A stretch of DNA of 64,000 nt, taken from assembly GCF_037392515.1 (NCBI RefSeq), contig NC_090295.1:12605001-12669000 (forward strand). The letters run 5' to 3'. Below are positions 35,701 to 50,500 of this stretch, in pieces. The notes below the pieces were generated by a model. It searched no databases. It saw nothing but the letters and a program-made list of their open reading frames with translations, and was not told the DNA's origin. This DNA is from Haliotis asinina. Lineage: Eukaryota; Mollusca; Gastropoda; Lepetellida; Haliotidae. Position numbers and translations under genes: made by a program. Numbering within the stretch: position 1 is the first letter of the stretch; every line of letters begins with the position of its first letter.

Positions 35701-38700
35701 AAACACAACACAATAACAGTAGCTGAATATGGTATCATTTGCAATTAAATTACTGTAACAGTGTGATGATCATGAAACACAACACAATAACAGTAGCTGA
35801 ATATGGTATCATTTGCAATTAAATTACTGTAACAGTGTGATGATCATGAAACACAACACAATAACAGTAGCTGAATATGGTATCATTTGCAATTAAATTA
35901 CTGTAACAGTGTGATGATCATGAAACACAACACAATAACAGTAGCTGAATATGGTATCATTTGCAATTAAATTACTGTAACAGTGTGATGATCATGAAAC
36001 ACAACACAATAACAGTAGCTGAATATGGTATCATTTGCAATTAAATTACTGTAACAGTGTGATGATCATGAAACACAACACAATAACAGTAGCTGAATAT
36101 GGTATCATTTGCAATTAAATTACTGTAACAGTGTGATGATCATGAAACACAACACAATAACAGTAGCTGAATATGGTATCATTTGCAATTAAATTACTGT
36201 AACAGTGTGATGATCATGAAACACAACACAATAACAGTAGCTGAATATGGTATCATTTGCAATTAAATTACTGTAACAGTGTGATGATCATGAAACACAA
36301 CACAATAACAGTAGCTGAATATGGTATCATTTGCAATTAAATTACTGTAACAGTGTGATGATCATGAAACACAACACAATAACAGTAGCTGAATATGGTA
36401 TCATTTGCAATTAAATTACTGTAACAGTGTGATGATCATGAAACACAACACAATAACAGTAGCTGAATATGGTATCATTTGCAATTAAATTACTGTAACA
36501 GTGTGATGATCATGAAAACAAACACAATAACAGTAGCTGAATATGGTATCATTTGCAATTAAATTACTGTAACAGTGTGATGATCATGAAACAAAACACA
36601 ATAACAGTAGCTGAATATGGTATCATTTGCAATTAAATTACTGTAACAGTGTGATGATCATGAAACACAACACAATAACAGTAGCTGAATATGGTATCAT
36701 TTGCAATTAAATTACTGTAACAGTGTGATGATCATGAAACACAACACAATAACAGTAGCTGAATATGGTATCATTTGCAATTAAATTACTGTAACAGTGT
36801 GATGATCATGAAACACAACACAATAACAGTAGCTGAATATGGTATCATTTGCAATTAAATTACTGTAACAGTGTGATGATCATGAAACACAACACAATAA
36901 CAGTAGCTGAATATGGTATCATTTGCAATTAAATTACTGTAACAGTGTGATGATCATGAAACAAAACACAATAACAGTAGCTGAATATGGTATCATTTGC
37001 AATTAAATTACTGTAACAGTGTGATGATCATGAAACAAAACACAATAACAGTAGCTGAATATGGTATCATTGCAATTAAATTACTGTAACAGTGTGATGA
37101 TCATGAAACACAACACAATAACAGTAGCTGAATATGGTATCATTTGCAATTAAATTACTGTAACAGTGTGATGATCATGAAACACAACACAATAACAGTA
37201 GCTGAATATGGTATCATTTGCAATTAAATTACTGTAACAGTGTGATGATCATGAAACAAAACACAATAACAGTAGCTGAATATTGGTATCATTTGCAATT
37301 AAATTACTGTAACAGTGTGATGATCATGAAACACAACACAATAACAGTAGCTGATATGGTATCATTTGCAATTAAATTACTGTAACAGTGTGATGATCAT
37401 GAAACACAACACAATAACAGTAGCTGAATATGGTATCATTTGCAATTAAATTACTGTAACAGTGTGATGATCATGAAACACAACACAATAACAGTAGCTG
37501 AATATGGTATCATTTGCAATTAAATTACTGTAACAGTGTGATGATCATGAAACACAACACAATAACAGTAGCTGAATATGGTATCATTTGCAATTAAATT
37601 ACTGTAACAGTGTGATGATCATGAAACAAAACACAATAACAGTAGCTGAATATGGTATCATTTGCAATTAAATTACTGTAACAGTGTGATGATCATGAAA
37701 CACAACACAATAACAGTAGCTGAATATGGTATCATTTGCAATTAAATTACTGTAACAGTGTGACATGAAACACAACACAATAACAGTAGCTGAATATGGT
37801 ATCATTTGCAATTAAATTACTGTACACAGTGTGATGATCATGAAACACAACACAATAACAGTAGCTGAATATGGTATCATTTGCAATTAAATTACTGTAA
37901 CAGTGTGATGATCATGAAACAAAACACAATAACAGTAGCTGAATATGGTATCATTTGCAATTAAATTACTGTAACAGTGTGATGATCATGAAACACAACA
38001 CAATAACAGTAGCTGAATATGGTATCATTTGCAATTAAATTACTGTAACAGTGTGATGATCATGAAACACAACACAATAACAGTAGCTGAATATGGTATC
38101 ATTTGCAATTAAATTACTGTAACAGTGTGATGATCATGAAACAAAACACAATAACAGTAGCTGAATATGGTATCATTTGCAATTAAATTACTGTAACAGT
38201 GTGATGATCATGAAACAAAACACAATAACAGTAGCTGAATATGGTATCATTTGCAATTAAATTACTGTAACAGTGTGATGATCATGAAACACAACACAAT
38301 AACAGTAGCTGAATATGGTATCATTTGCAATTAAATTACTGTAACAGTGTGATGATCATGAAACACAACACAATAACAGTAGCTGAATATGGTATCATTT
38401 GCAATTAAATTACTGTAACAGTGTGATGATCATGAAACACAACACAATAACAGTAGCTGAATATGGTATCATTTGCAATTAAATTACTGTAACAGTGTGA
38501 TGATCATGAAACACAACACAATAACAGTAGCTGAATATGGTATCATTTGCAATTAAATTACTGTAACAGTGTGATGATCATGAAACACAACACAATAACA
38601 GTAGCTGAATATGGTATCATTTGCAATTAAATTACTGTAACAGTGTGATGATCATGAAACACAACACAATAACAGTAGCTGAATATGGTATCATTTGCAA

Positions 38701-41050
38701 TTAAATTACTGTAACAGTGTGATGATCATGAAACACAACACAATAACAGTAGCTGAATATGGTATCATTTGCAATTAAATTACTGTAACAGTGTGATGAT
38801 CATGAAACACAACACAATAACAGTAGCTGAATATGGTATCATTTGCAATTAAATTACTGTAACAGTGTGATGATCATGAAACACAACACAATAACAGTAG
38901 CTGAATATGGTATCATTTGCAATTAAATTACTGTAACAGTGTGATGATCATGAAACACAACACAATAACAGTAGCTGAATATGGTATCATTTGCAATTAA
39001 ATTACTGTAACAGTGTGATGATCATGAAACACAACACAATAACAGTAGCTGAATATGGTATCATTTGCAATTAAATTACTGTAACAGTGTGATGATCATG
39101 AAACAAAACACAATAACAGTAGCTGAATATGGTATCATTTGCAATTAAATTACTGTAACAGTGTGATGATCATGAAACACAACACAATAACAGTAGCTGA
39201 ATATGGTATCATTTGCAATTAAATTACTGTAACAGTGTGATGATCATGAAACACAACACAATAACAGTAGCTGAATATGGTATCATTTGCAATTAAATTA
39301 CTGTAACAGTGTGATGATCATGAACACAACACAATAACAGTAGCTGAATATGGTATCATTTGCAATTAAATTACTGTAACAGTGTGATGATCATGAAACA
39401 CAACACAATAACAGTAGCTGAATATGGTATCATTTGCAATTAAATTACTGTAACAGTGTGATGATCATGAAACACAACACAATAACAGTAGCTGAATATG
39501 GTATCATTTGCAATTAAATTACTGTAACAGTGTGATGATCATGAAACACAACACAATAACAGTAGCTGAATATGGTATCATTTGCAATTAAATTACTGTA
39601 ACAGTGTGATGATCATGAAACACAACACAATAACAGTAGCTGAATATGGTATCATTTGCAATTAAATTACTGTAACAGTGTGATGATCATGAAACACAAC
39701 ACAATAACAGTAGCTGAATATGGTATCATTTGCAATTAAATTACTGTAACAGTGTGATGATCATGAAACACAACACAATAACAGTAGCTGAATATGGTAT
39801 CATTTGCAATTAAATTACTGTAACAGTGTGATGATCATGAAACACAACACAATAACAGTAGCTGAATATGGTATCATTTGCAATTAAATTACTGTAACAG
39901 TGTGATGATCATGAAACACAACACAATAACAGTAGCTGAATATGGTATCATTTGCAATTAAATTACTGTAACAGTGTGATGATCATGAAACACAACACAA
40001 TAACAGTAGCTGAATATGGTATCATTTGCAATTAAATTACTGTAACAGTGTGATGATCATGAAACACAACACAATAACAGTAGCTGAATATGGTATCATT
40101 TGCAATTAAATTACTGTAACAGTGTGATGATCATGAAACAAAACACAATAACAGTAGCTGAATATGGTATCATTTGCAATTAAATTACTGTAACAGTGTG
40201 ATGATCATGAAACACAACACAATAACAGTAGCTGAATATGGTATCATTTGCAATTAAATTACTGTAACAGTGTGATGATCATGAAACACAACACAATAAC
40301 AGTAGCTGAATATGGTATCATTTGCAATTAAATTACTGTAACAGTGTGATGATCATGAAACACAACACAATAACAGTAGCTGAATATGGTATCATTTGCA
40401 ATTAAATTACTGTAACAGTGTGATGATCATGAAACACAACACAATAACAGTAGCTGAATATGGTATCATTTGCAATTAAATTACTGTAACAGTGTGATGA
40501 TCATGAAACACAACACAATAACAGTAGCTGAATATGGTATCATTTGCAATTAAATTACTGTAACAGTGTGATGATCATGAAACACAACACAATAACAGTA
40601 GCTGAATATGGTATCATTTGCAATTAAATTACTGTAACAGTGTGATGATCATGAAACACAACACAATAACAGTAGCTGAATATGGTATCATTTGCAATTA
40701 AATTACTGTAACAGTGTGATGATCATGAAACACAACACAATAACAGTAGCTGAATATGGTATCATTTGCAATTAAATTACTGTAACAGTGTGATGATCAT
40801 GAAACACAACACAATAACAGTAGCTGAATATGGTATCATTTGCAATTAAATTACTGTAACAGTGTGATGATCATGAAACACAACACAATAACAGTAGCTG
40901 AATATGGTATCATTTGCAATTAAATTACTGTAACAGTGTGATGATCATGAAACACAACACAATAACAGTAGCTGAATATGGTATCATTTGCAATTAAATT
41001 ACTGTAACAGTGTGATGATCATGAAACAAAACACAATAACAGTAGCTGAA
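32781..41050. repeat. 8.3-kb tandem array of a 74-bp unit (about 112 copies)
   Basis: The unit starts gcaattaaattactgtaaca, continues gtgtgatgatcatgaaacac and aacacaataacagtagctga, and ends atatggtatcatt. Copies are almost identical. A recurrent variant has aaacaaaac for aaacacaac in about 15 units. Single-base indels and one 6-base deletion are concentrated between about 36.5 and 37.9 kb, with one near 39322. Seventy-four is not a multiple of three and stops occur in every frame, so it is non-coding. The unit has the palindromic core tgatcatga. The array ends 500 bp from the SLC2A stop codon, on the 3' side of that gene. Confidence 0.98.
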
Positions 41051-41549
41051 TTACAGCATTATTACAACATAATCTTAATAATGATATCTAATTGTTTGGG
41101 ACCCCCATTTTGTAATCCAGGACCCCAGAAAATTTGGAATATGAGTACCAGGTACCCTGTAATATAGGTCTCAAGGTAAATCCCTGAATATGCAATGAAT
41201 GTTTTCTCTGTTTCAAAAATAGACTGCTAATATGTCCTCCTAGCATCATCAATCAGGGCTCATGTTTTAACACTTTCACAAAATCTAGTTCTTTTTTCAT
41301 TCCATTCAGTCTCAGAAAGAAGGTTTCTTGGTCTGATCATGTCCCAAGCACTCGTTGCCATAACACCAAACCAAACTGAGGCTCAGGCAGTCATATGCTC
41401 ATCATGGCTGTGTAACTGTCTAGATGTTTGGTTCTTTTGTTACAAGTCAGTTGTACATGGAAAGACTGTTGTATTGCTGCAGAGAAAGCACACTCATTAA
41501 ACAAACCTTTCAAAGGCCACATCATTCAAACTTAAACTATTCTGAGACA
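41051..41549 (-). other. presumed 3' UTR of the SLC2A gene
   Basis: Sequence between the transporter stop codon and the 74-bp array. I found no AATAAA on the minus strand here, so the transcript either uses a variant signal or runs into the array. Confidence 0.4.
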
Positions 41550-44500
41550 TTAAAATTCTTTCTGTATTGATCCTGATGTGTCTAGATCAGGTGACAGTAC
41601 TTCCACATCCTTGATGTGAAGTTTATCTATGTTGTCCTTGAAAAGGTGTGTGATCTCCTCAATCGTCTTGCCCTTCGTCTCTGGTACTTTCAACATCGTG
41701 AACAGGAAGGACAGTAACAGCATGACAGCGAACGGAACAAATGAATAAACACCAATGGATTTCTGCAAGAGATAAATTTACAGTAAGAAAAACACATGCA
41801 TAGTTTAACAATTCACAAAGTAATTTGTAAAAGCCGCAAGAATTATAGATGTGATGTGATTGAATGACTCTACTGTCAGACGAGCTTAAGAATAATGCCG
41901 ATCAGTCCTTTGAACCTGTGAATCTGAATGGTGGTGCAGTCCACTTTACTATTAAATTCTCACTATTCTACTCTCACTGTTCTGGAATGGGCTCATTTGC
42001 TATTTTGTGGTTGGCGATTTCCAGACACAACCAAACACAACACTTTTCGTGTTTAACGCTAAAACGAAATACCAAAAGGTTCATTTCTGTCCTTGTTTAT
42101 GTTCTCAGTTATTAACATCAATCCATTCATCCATCCATCTAGACATTCATGTCCGTCTGTTATATTTTCTTAATTCTAAATAGTATAAATTCAGCACATA
42201 GCTGCCATGATAATATCTTAATTGCAATTACGATTTCAAACATGCAACATTCAATCAAGACAACCAAAACCTGACTGACATAAAATTCTTGGATTTTGAA
42301 TATTATACCAACACCCCAGCCTACCTGCAGTGTGGGGAATACCAGACCCACGACACAGTTGGCCGACCAGTTGACGAGTACTGCTGTACTGACAGCCGCT
42401 GACCTTGGACCCTGAGCGAACAACTCTGCCACAATCAGCCAGGGAATGGACCCTGAGAATAATGAACTTTCTCATTAGGTATTTTGTTTATGATTACAAA
42501 AAGTCTGGACAATGGAAATAATCCCCTTCTACATTCTCAAACAGTTCAAATCCTTAGTTATTTCCACAAATTCAGATCGTTTTGCAATAAGATCTTTCCT
42601 AAATACCACTGATTGAGATCCAGCATGCATGGTTTGGAGGGTGGGTGGGTAGAGACTGTTTGGTTAATTCAGTGAAAGAATAAGTTACATTCTCTCTCTC
42701 TCTCTCTGTGTCTCTCTCTCTCTGTGTCTCTCTCTCTGTCTCTCTCTCTCTGTCTCTCTCTCTGTCTCTCTCTCTGTCTCTCTCTCTCTCTGTCTCTCTC
42801 TCTCTGTCTCTCTCTCTCTCTCTCTCAAGTTTAATCAAGCAAGGATGTGTTTGGGTTCAGAATGTTTTGTAAACCAGGGCAAATGACCTTAAGAGAGTAA
42901 AGACTACTTTTATGACACGATGATGTAATTATGAAAGAATAAATTAACATGGTATTTGATGTTTATGCTTACTGAACTACTTATCGAAAAGTGAAAAATA
43001 GCAAAGAAAGATAACCCTGAAAAATTTAATGGCTACACTTTTAGCAGATATAAAATGAAAACCTAGTTTATTTGCACTTTGAAACCATAATCAGAAATGA
43101 TCTAATAGCCCATGAACAAGTAAAATACGATTATTTGATTTCCTGAAATGAGAACTGACTTGACCCGGGTGTCAGGCGATGTGATTTTTTAACCCCTGTA
43201 AACACATCAGGCCTTGTGACGCACGTGTGTAATACAGATTAATGTTACACATATTGATTCTGTCTGACTGATTTCTCCCAGCACACATTACCTGGTCCGA
43301 CTGCAAAGAAGATGATGTAACAGATGACGGCCACAATGCACAGGTAGGAGAGCCATGACACTTGGTGCTGAAAAGAACATAATGGTCTCCATGAGTGTTT
43401 TGTTTGTTTGTTGTTAATGCTACATTTTGCAATATTCAAGATATAAGATGGTGGTTGGTAAATAATCGGGTCTGGGATTCTGTGATTCTGTGATTCTATG
43501 ATCAACAGCATGAGCATCAGTCAACACAAATGATGACATGTGTCAAACATGTCTGGGTGTCTGATCCCAATAGTGGCCTCTTATGACAGACATGGATTGT
43601 TAAAGCTGGATCTAATGCTAAGCTGGATCTTCAGGGATCGGACAGCAAATAACCAAGTCCGGACCAGAAAATCCAGCGATCGTCATCATGAGTATTTATC
43701 TATGTAACTGGGATACGATGACATGTGTCAACCAAGTCAGCAAGCCTGACCACCCAATCCTGTTAGTTCTAACGACAAGCATGGGTTACTGAAGATCAAT
43801 TATCAAGCTAGATCTTCACAGATGCCCACATAAATGAAGCCCATGATTGTTTGTACTGACTAACTTCATTGTCTGCTGTTGGTGGCTTCACTACTAGATA
43901 GATTACAAACACAAAATTAATCAAATCAAACCAAATGCTATGTCTTTCATGGGGTGGTGTAGCAGCGTAAAAAAGCTGCATAAAACTCACTCACTCACTC
44001 ACTCACTCACTCACTCACTCACTCACCTCAAATACAAGAGCCACAGTGAGGATGACAGTGAAGACAAACATCCCTCCTAACCCCAACAGGAGCAGGATGC
44101 GCCGCCCTGCCCTGTCAATGATCAGAGCTGACACAAATGTCATCAATACATTCACTATGGCCGATCCCAGTGTTGCAAACTGTGAGTTTTGCTCAGACAA
44201 CTGAGCTGATTCATATATACTTGTTGAGTAGTATATCACCTGTGGATGTAAAAAGATAAATGGTAGATCAGGTCATAGTCAGGTGAACTGCATGGAAGTT
44301 TTTCCTGTGTTCGGTAGCTGATTATCAACATATACATGTATCTTTGATATCGATAACTGTTGACTGATTATCAATCAATTCTTGATGAATATTTGAAAAG
44401 TAACTTTGAGGTTTTATTTTCTTGTTATTTCAGGCTGTACTGGCAATATTTCAGCTGTATGGTGGCCGTCGGTAAATAATAAATATGAGGTACAGGCAAT

Positions 44501-47500
44501 CCAGTGATTAACAGCATGAACATCAATTTATGCAGTTGTGATATGATGAGAACAAAATCAGCAAGCCTGAGACCTCAATCCTGATAGTCGCCTTGTACAA
44601 CAAGCTTGGGGTTTTCTCATAAGTGAGTAAAAACAGATTTAAGTTTGGCCCAGAAGGAGACTTTCTATGCATGAAACATGGACACTGGCCAGCTGAAGAA
44701 CCGGATCTTCATGGTACTTGAGGTTATGACAGGCATTACATCTGTCACAACTGTCAATGATATGATGGTGCACATATATACTACTGGCATAACAACTTGT
44801 TATCAATGTTTTGCATTCACGTGAAGATATTTTTAATGTATCATTATTTCCATAAATCATCGTCCACCACTCAATATTTTATAATGGGGATAATTAATAT
44901 ATCTTTTCACACCTCATATAGAAGTTATCAGGCAGCACTAAATGAAATCAGAGGAACAGAGTTAGGTTGGTCGGTTGTTTAACTCCACATTCAGCAATAT
45001 TACAGCTGTATGGCGGTGGTCTGTAAATCAAGCCAGACAATCCAGAGATCAACAGCACAAGCATTTATCTATTTATCTACAGAACTGGGATATGATGACA
45101 TGCGTCAAGCGAGTCTGACCACCCGATCTCGTAAGTCGCCTCTTAAGACCAGCTTAATTGCCTTTTATGGCAAGCATGGGTTCATGTTAGTATAAATTGT
45201 ATGAAAATCCTTACAGCATTAATTCCTGAGAACTGCTGTGTCAGCTGTAGGACAACGCTGATGGTAAGTGGGATGCGGAGTTCATTGTGTAGAAACAGAT
45301 GTGATATCTTGAACTGAAAAAATACATTTGTCACACATGATAAAATTTTATAAGCAAAATAACCATAATAATAGTCAGGACACTTTTAATATATTAATAC
45401 TTTCACATAATGATGTTTTGAAAGTCATTTTCAAGACAACATATATTTGTTCCAAAAATTACAAGAGGAACAAAAGGAAATTCCTCTAATATATCAAAGC
45501 ATTAAGTTAACATTTTCAGGATCAAGATTGATGGGAAATGGGGCTTAGCATCATATTCAAGATTATTCCCCTCATTTTGACAAGTGGGTGGGTGGGTGCG
45601 TGCATGCATGTGTGTGTTTGTGCATGCGTGAAAGTCCTTACATCAGATTGTTTCTTTTCATCAGCTTTTTCCAAATTCATCTCTTCAATTTCATCCTCTA
45701 CGTCGTATGACTTCCTCAGCCACATCAGCGCTGTAAACAACATCAGTGACTTTCAAACAATATCAGAATCATTAAAAAACATGTAAATTTTCTGATAAGA
45801 TTGATATTCCATACTTATCCTGATTCATGCTTATTGCTCACCTCCCTTCTCCTTTCGATGGTCATGTGGAGACTTGAATGGGTTTCAGTTCCCTGAAGTG
45901 ATCGTAAAATCACCCACCAGACTAGCCTCCCTTTGCCTTTCCAACCAAAGCAGTCCCACGTGACCAGAGCCAAGCTCTCATTACGCCTTACAGTGAAGAA
46001 CGTAATGGCAGAGGAGGGACTGTTAGGAGGGCTTTATCTCATGAGTTCTTACGGTTGTTTCATCCTTGTTGCTCGTTTTGTCCCAGTTAGCACTGCAAGC
46101 TAAAGTTGTATGGTGGCCGATTGGCCTGTTCTATCATGCATCCATGTGTGTGGCATTTTACTGGGCCATTGAGATACTGTGCATTGCATTCTCTGGCATT
46201 CATTCTGTGCATCTGATACTGGCCTTCATGGCCTTCACAAACATGGTCAAAAGCTGGCCAGTGCCCATGTTTCATCTATAGAAAGTTTTGAGAGAACGTC
46301 TCAAAACCTTATCAAAATGTGAGAAAGGTGAACCCATCATAACATGACAACCAGAGATGAAAGATAATGGCATCTGTAGTGGACTGTAGACCAAACTAAA
46401 GTGCAGCTTTAAGCTTCATGGATTCAGCAGCCTGCTTTTCCCATTATGGATACCATGACAGACCATGAGAAAAACGGCAGGATTGAACTAAACTTGACTT
46501 TGGAGGAAAGAAATGGGTAAAAATCGCATGTCGCACCTCTCAGGGGGAAACAAGGTGACAGTTGCCACCAGGAACATAGTACAACCCTTACAAAGTCAAA
46601 ATACATCTACAACAATGTAATAGCACGGCTTCAGTCTGTTACCAATGGAAAATCTCAGATTATATCTGTTTATATGATAAGGAAATCTAATACAGTGAAA
46701 GCTCACTAAACTGGCTTTCATTGGGACTGTCAAAAAATGCCGGTATAGGGGGCATGTCGGTTTAGAGAACTTTGATTGAACTGACTGGACTAGGCACATT
46801 GACATGGCAAGTGACTGAAGAATTGCGACACAACAGTTAATTCCTGTTGACACGTGTCACTTACCAACTTAACTCACCTGCTCAGGCCTAATCCTCTCTC
46901 ACAGACTCTTAAAGAGGTGCTCTCAGATCTTTGCACATGATCTAAGAGGGGCAAAAGGGGTAACCTAGGGGCTAAAGCATTTACTTGTCGCTCTAAAGAC
47001 TCAGGTTCGATGCCCCACATGGGCACAATATGAGAAGGTCAATTCTGGTGTTACCCACCGTGATATTGCTGGAACATTGGTAAGAGCAGAGTAAAACAAT
47101 ACTCATTCACATGATCTCAGAGTAGAATATCACTGACCTTCCTTGGCACCCTCCGTATCCTCCCGAGACAGCATCAGGAAACGTGGACTCTCGGGGCAAC
47201 AGGTCAGTGTCAACAGCTGGAACACTACAGGTCCGCAGGTCAGCGCTGAAACAAACATGTTTACTTCTACTCAGTGTCTTTTTTAATCTTTATTTTCCTT
47301 AGTACGTGAGGGGTTGGGTAGCCTTGTGGATAAATAGCTTGCTTTTCAAGCCGACAGCCTGGGTTTGCTTCCCATCATGGGTGCAATGTGTGAAGCCTAT
47401 CTCTGGTGTCCCCTGCAGTGATGAAGATAGCTAGAAACAGCTTTATTGCATGGTAAATTGTAAATAAGCCTGGATGAGTTAACCTATGATTGAAAAGAAA

Positions 47501-50500
47501 CAGGACCATTCCTACTAAACCTCTGGTGTCTAGTGGTTGGTTTTATGTGTTGTCAAATGAAGAGTGAGAGATTTGGTTGGTAGGTTGGTTTTTATGTGTT
47601 GTCAAATGAAGAGTGAGAGATTTGGTTGTGTTTTTATGTGTTGTCAAATGAAGAGTGAGAGATTTGGTTGGTAGGTTGGTTTTATGTGTTGTCAAATTAA
47701 GAGTGAGAGATTTGGTTGGTAGGTTGGTTTCATGTGTTATCAAATTAAGAGTGAGAGATTTGGTTGGTAGGTTGGTTTTATGTCTTGTCATATCAAGATT
47801 TGGTTGGTAGGCTGGTGTGTTGTTTGAAGTCAAACTTAATAATATTGCAGCTATTTGGCAGTGGTCTGTAAGTAACTGAGTCAGGACAAGATAATCCAGT
47901 GATCAACAGCATGAGCAAATCTATGCAACTCTGATATGATTCCATGTCAGCAAGCCCGACGACCTGGACCAATTAGTCACTTCTCAAAGCATGCATTTGT
48001 TGCTGTAGATCAATGAGAGGTGTAAAATTTCTCAAATCCCTTTCATGCATGTCATATCAATTTGATTATAACAAAATCAAACATAAACATTTCAAAAGAT
48101 ATTTGTGTGAAGAGGTATTTTTCATTCATATATTAATAAGCTGAAGTGGAGGAATCACAATAATCACACCTAGACATATTGGCCATAATGTCTGCGAACC
48201 AAGGATGAATTCCAATCCCAGCAGCTGAGATACAAACACTCCAGTTGTGATGGCCAGCTGATTGAATGTGCCTGCCAGACCACGCAGGGATATTGGTGCT
48301 ATCTCAGACAGGTACATGGGAACAATGCCAGTATTGACTCCTGGAACAGAGAAAACACAACACAATCTCAGACAGGTATATGGGAACAATGCCAGTGTTG
48401 ACTCCTGGAACAGTGAGAACATAACACAATCTCAGACAGGTACATGAGAACAATGCCAGTGTTGACTCCTGGAACAGTGAGAACACAACACAATCTCAGA
48501 CAGGTACATAGGAACCATTCCAATGTTGACTCTTGGAACAATGAGAACCTCAGCAGGTACAGATATGTATATAATATGTTAGAGGTTATTAAAACATATG
48601 AGTGAAAAAATGTAAAGTTAAGCAATCAGACTGGTCATTGCCGGTTTTCCTCAGACCAGATCCATGATGCAGTGGTTAAAGCGTCTGCCCTGAGAGCGGA
48701 AGGTTACAGGTTCGATCCCTGGACATGCCATACCAAATGATGTCGAAATATGGTACTTGTTAGTCACTGCCTGGTGCTAAGCATCCTTGGTACAACAAGG
48801 AATGGTTGGCACAGAGTCATGCTTCATGCTTAACAGAGGTATGGTATCTCAGTGAGCTAGCACTACAATACCAGTTAATTCTGGGCAAGTACAAGCAGCC
48901 ACATATACACACGCAGCTTGTCGTCATATGAGGAAATGTACTCTTAAACTCAGTTTCACCTCACCTGATCTTTTATCATAGCTTGTCCTTGGATCTTTTA
49001 TCATAGCTTGTCCTTGAACAAGGTTCTCTTTAATGCCTTGTTGTTTGTTTGCTGGTTTGTTCATTGTGTAATGTTACACTCAGCAATATTCAAGCTGGTT
49101 TCTGTTTGTACATAATCAAGTCTGCCTAAGGCAGTCCATTGATTGGCATAATGACTGTTGATGTACACAGTAGGGATGCAGTGACACATTTCAAACAAGT
49201 CAGCGAGGCTGATCTCCCAAACTCAGAAGTTGCCTGTTACAAGCATGGACTGTTGAAGATCAGTTACAAAAATCTTCATGGGTTAATACCATCTACTGAC
49301 TGACACAGCTCACAATATGAATCTGATGAGTTCACGACTCTATTTGCCAGTTCTTTCTTGAATTAATCGGTGAGTTCCACTCTACCTGCATTTAATCCAG
49401 AGATAAACCGACCCACGATGAGCATTTCGTAGGACTTGGCCATCTTGGAGAAGCCAAGAAGACCACCAGCTATCACTGCAATAACATTGTTCCTCAGCAG
49501 AGCTCCCTTCCTGTATGGAATCAAAACAACTGAAATGCTGACCAAAACACATGATGATGCAGTGTCAAAACATCATCAACAACCTAACATAAACTTCCAG
49601 GTGAGTAACAAAAGATGACGTTTTTTTTCCAAAATGGTTCTGTAACTACTTTAATTGGCATTTAGAAGTTGGCATGATGAAGAGGAACAATTCTTATTGA
49701 CAGATAACTTCTTTTCACAAGAACCTTCAGTAATGTCATCACACTGTAAATCAACCTCTTTAAGTGTATGAACTCACATACCTTTAATTTATTCTCTATG
49801 TACATAATGTGTAGAGTGTTAGTGTTAGAGTCCATACCAAAATGTGGCATCTTTTACAACAGCGAAGTTGCCTATCATACAAATTGGAAATTTTAACAAT
49901 AAATTGTATATTTATATACCAATCCTATCTCACATCTTGTAGTCTCTCTCTTCAGTTCGACCTGCTGAAAATATAAATCTTTGGCCTCACTTGCCTGTCT
50001 CCATATCAGAATGCCTAGAGAACTTCCTGGAAAGCATGGTGCACATACCTGGACCTGCTCACGTGACCATCTTACCTCAATCATCATCACTCTTATTGCA
50101 ACGTAAATAATCTGAGTAGTGGGTAGGCCAAGCAAGCATTCATCACGTCAGATAGGATAAGTACATAAATATGCTAAAGAAAAAATGTTAAAACTTCCAA
50201 ATTATTAAATTTATCCTGTATCTCGATGGTGAGTCGCAGAATACCCTTTTCAGGACAGTGCAAACAGCAGAAGCAGTGTTGTTGGAAGTCAACTGGAGAT
50301 AGTGCTACAAAAGGAAGGCCTGTAACTTGCAGCTCCTAAGCTTATATGGGTTCTCCAAACCCCATGGTAAATTAAGTACAACGACTCCCAGGGAGATAGG
50401 TGCTCCTGAGTGAAGTGGACTTCAAATGCAACCTTAGCACAAAATGAAAGGCCGTAACTTTTGATGAGTAAAACTTGCCAAGTCATGATTTACAGACATT

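Noticed and set aside
32781-41050. CRISPR array
   Set aside because: Units are contiguous 74-bp tandem copies with no unique spacers, in an animal genome.
42599-42838. Minus-strand ORF rich in Arg-Glu
   Set aside because: Product of the CT/GT microsatellite in intron 10 of the transporter.
46087-46281. Overlapping ORFs in intron 6 of SLC2A
   Set aside because: Open on both strands with no similarity to transporters and no splice borders.
48126-48169. C-terminal extension of SLC2A exon 5 to the in-frame stop
   Set aside because: The donor CTAG|GTGTGA at 48169 joins in phase to exon 6 and restores the transporter sequence.
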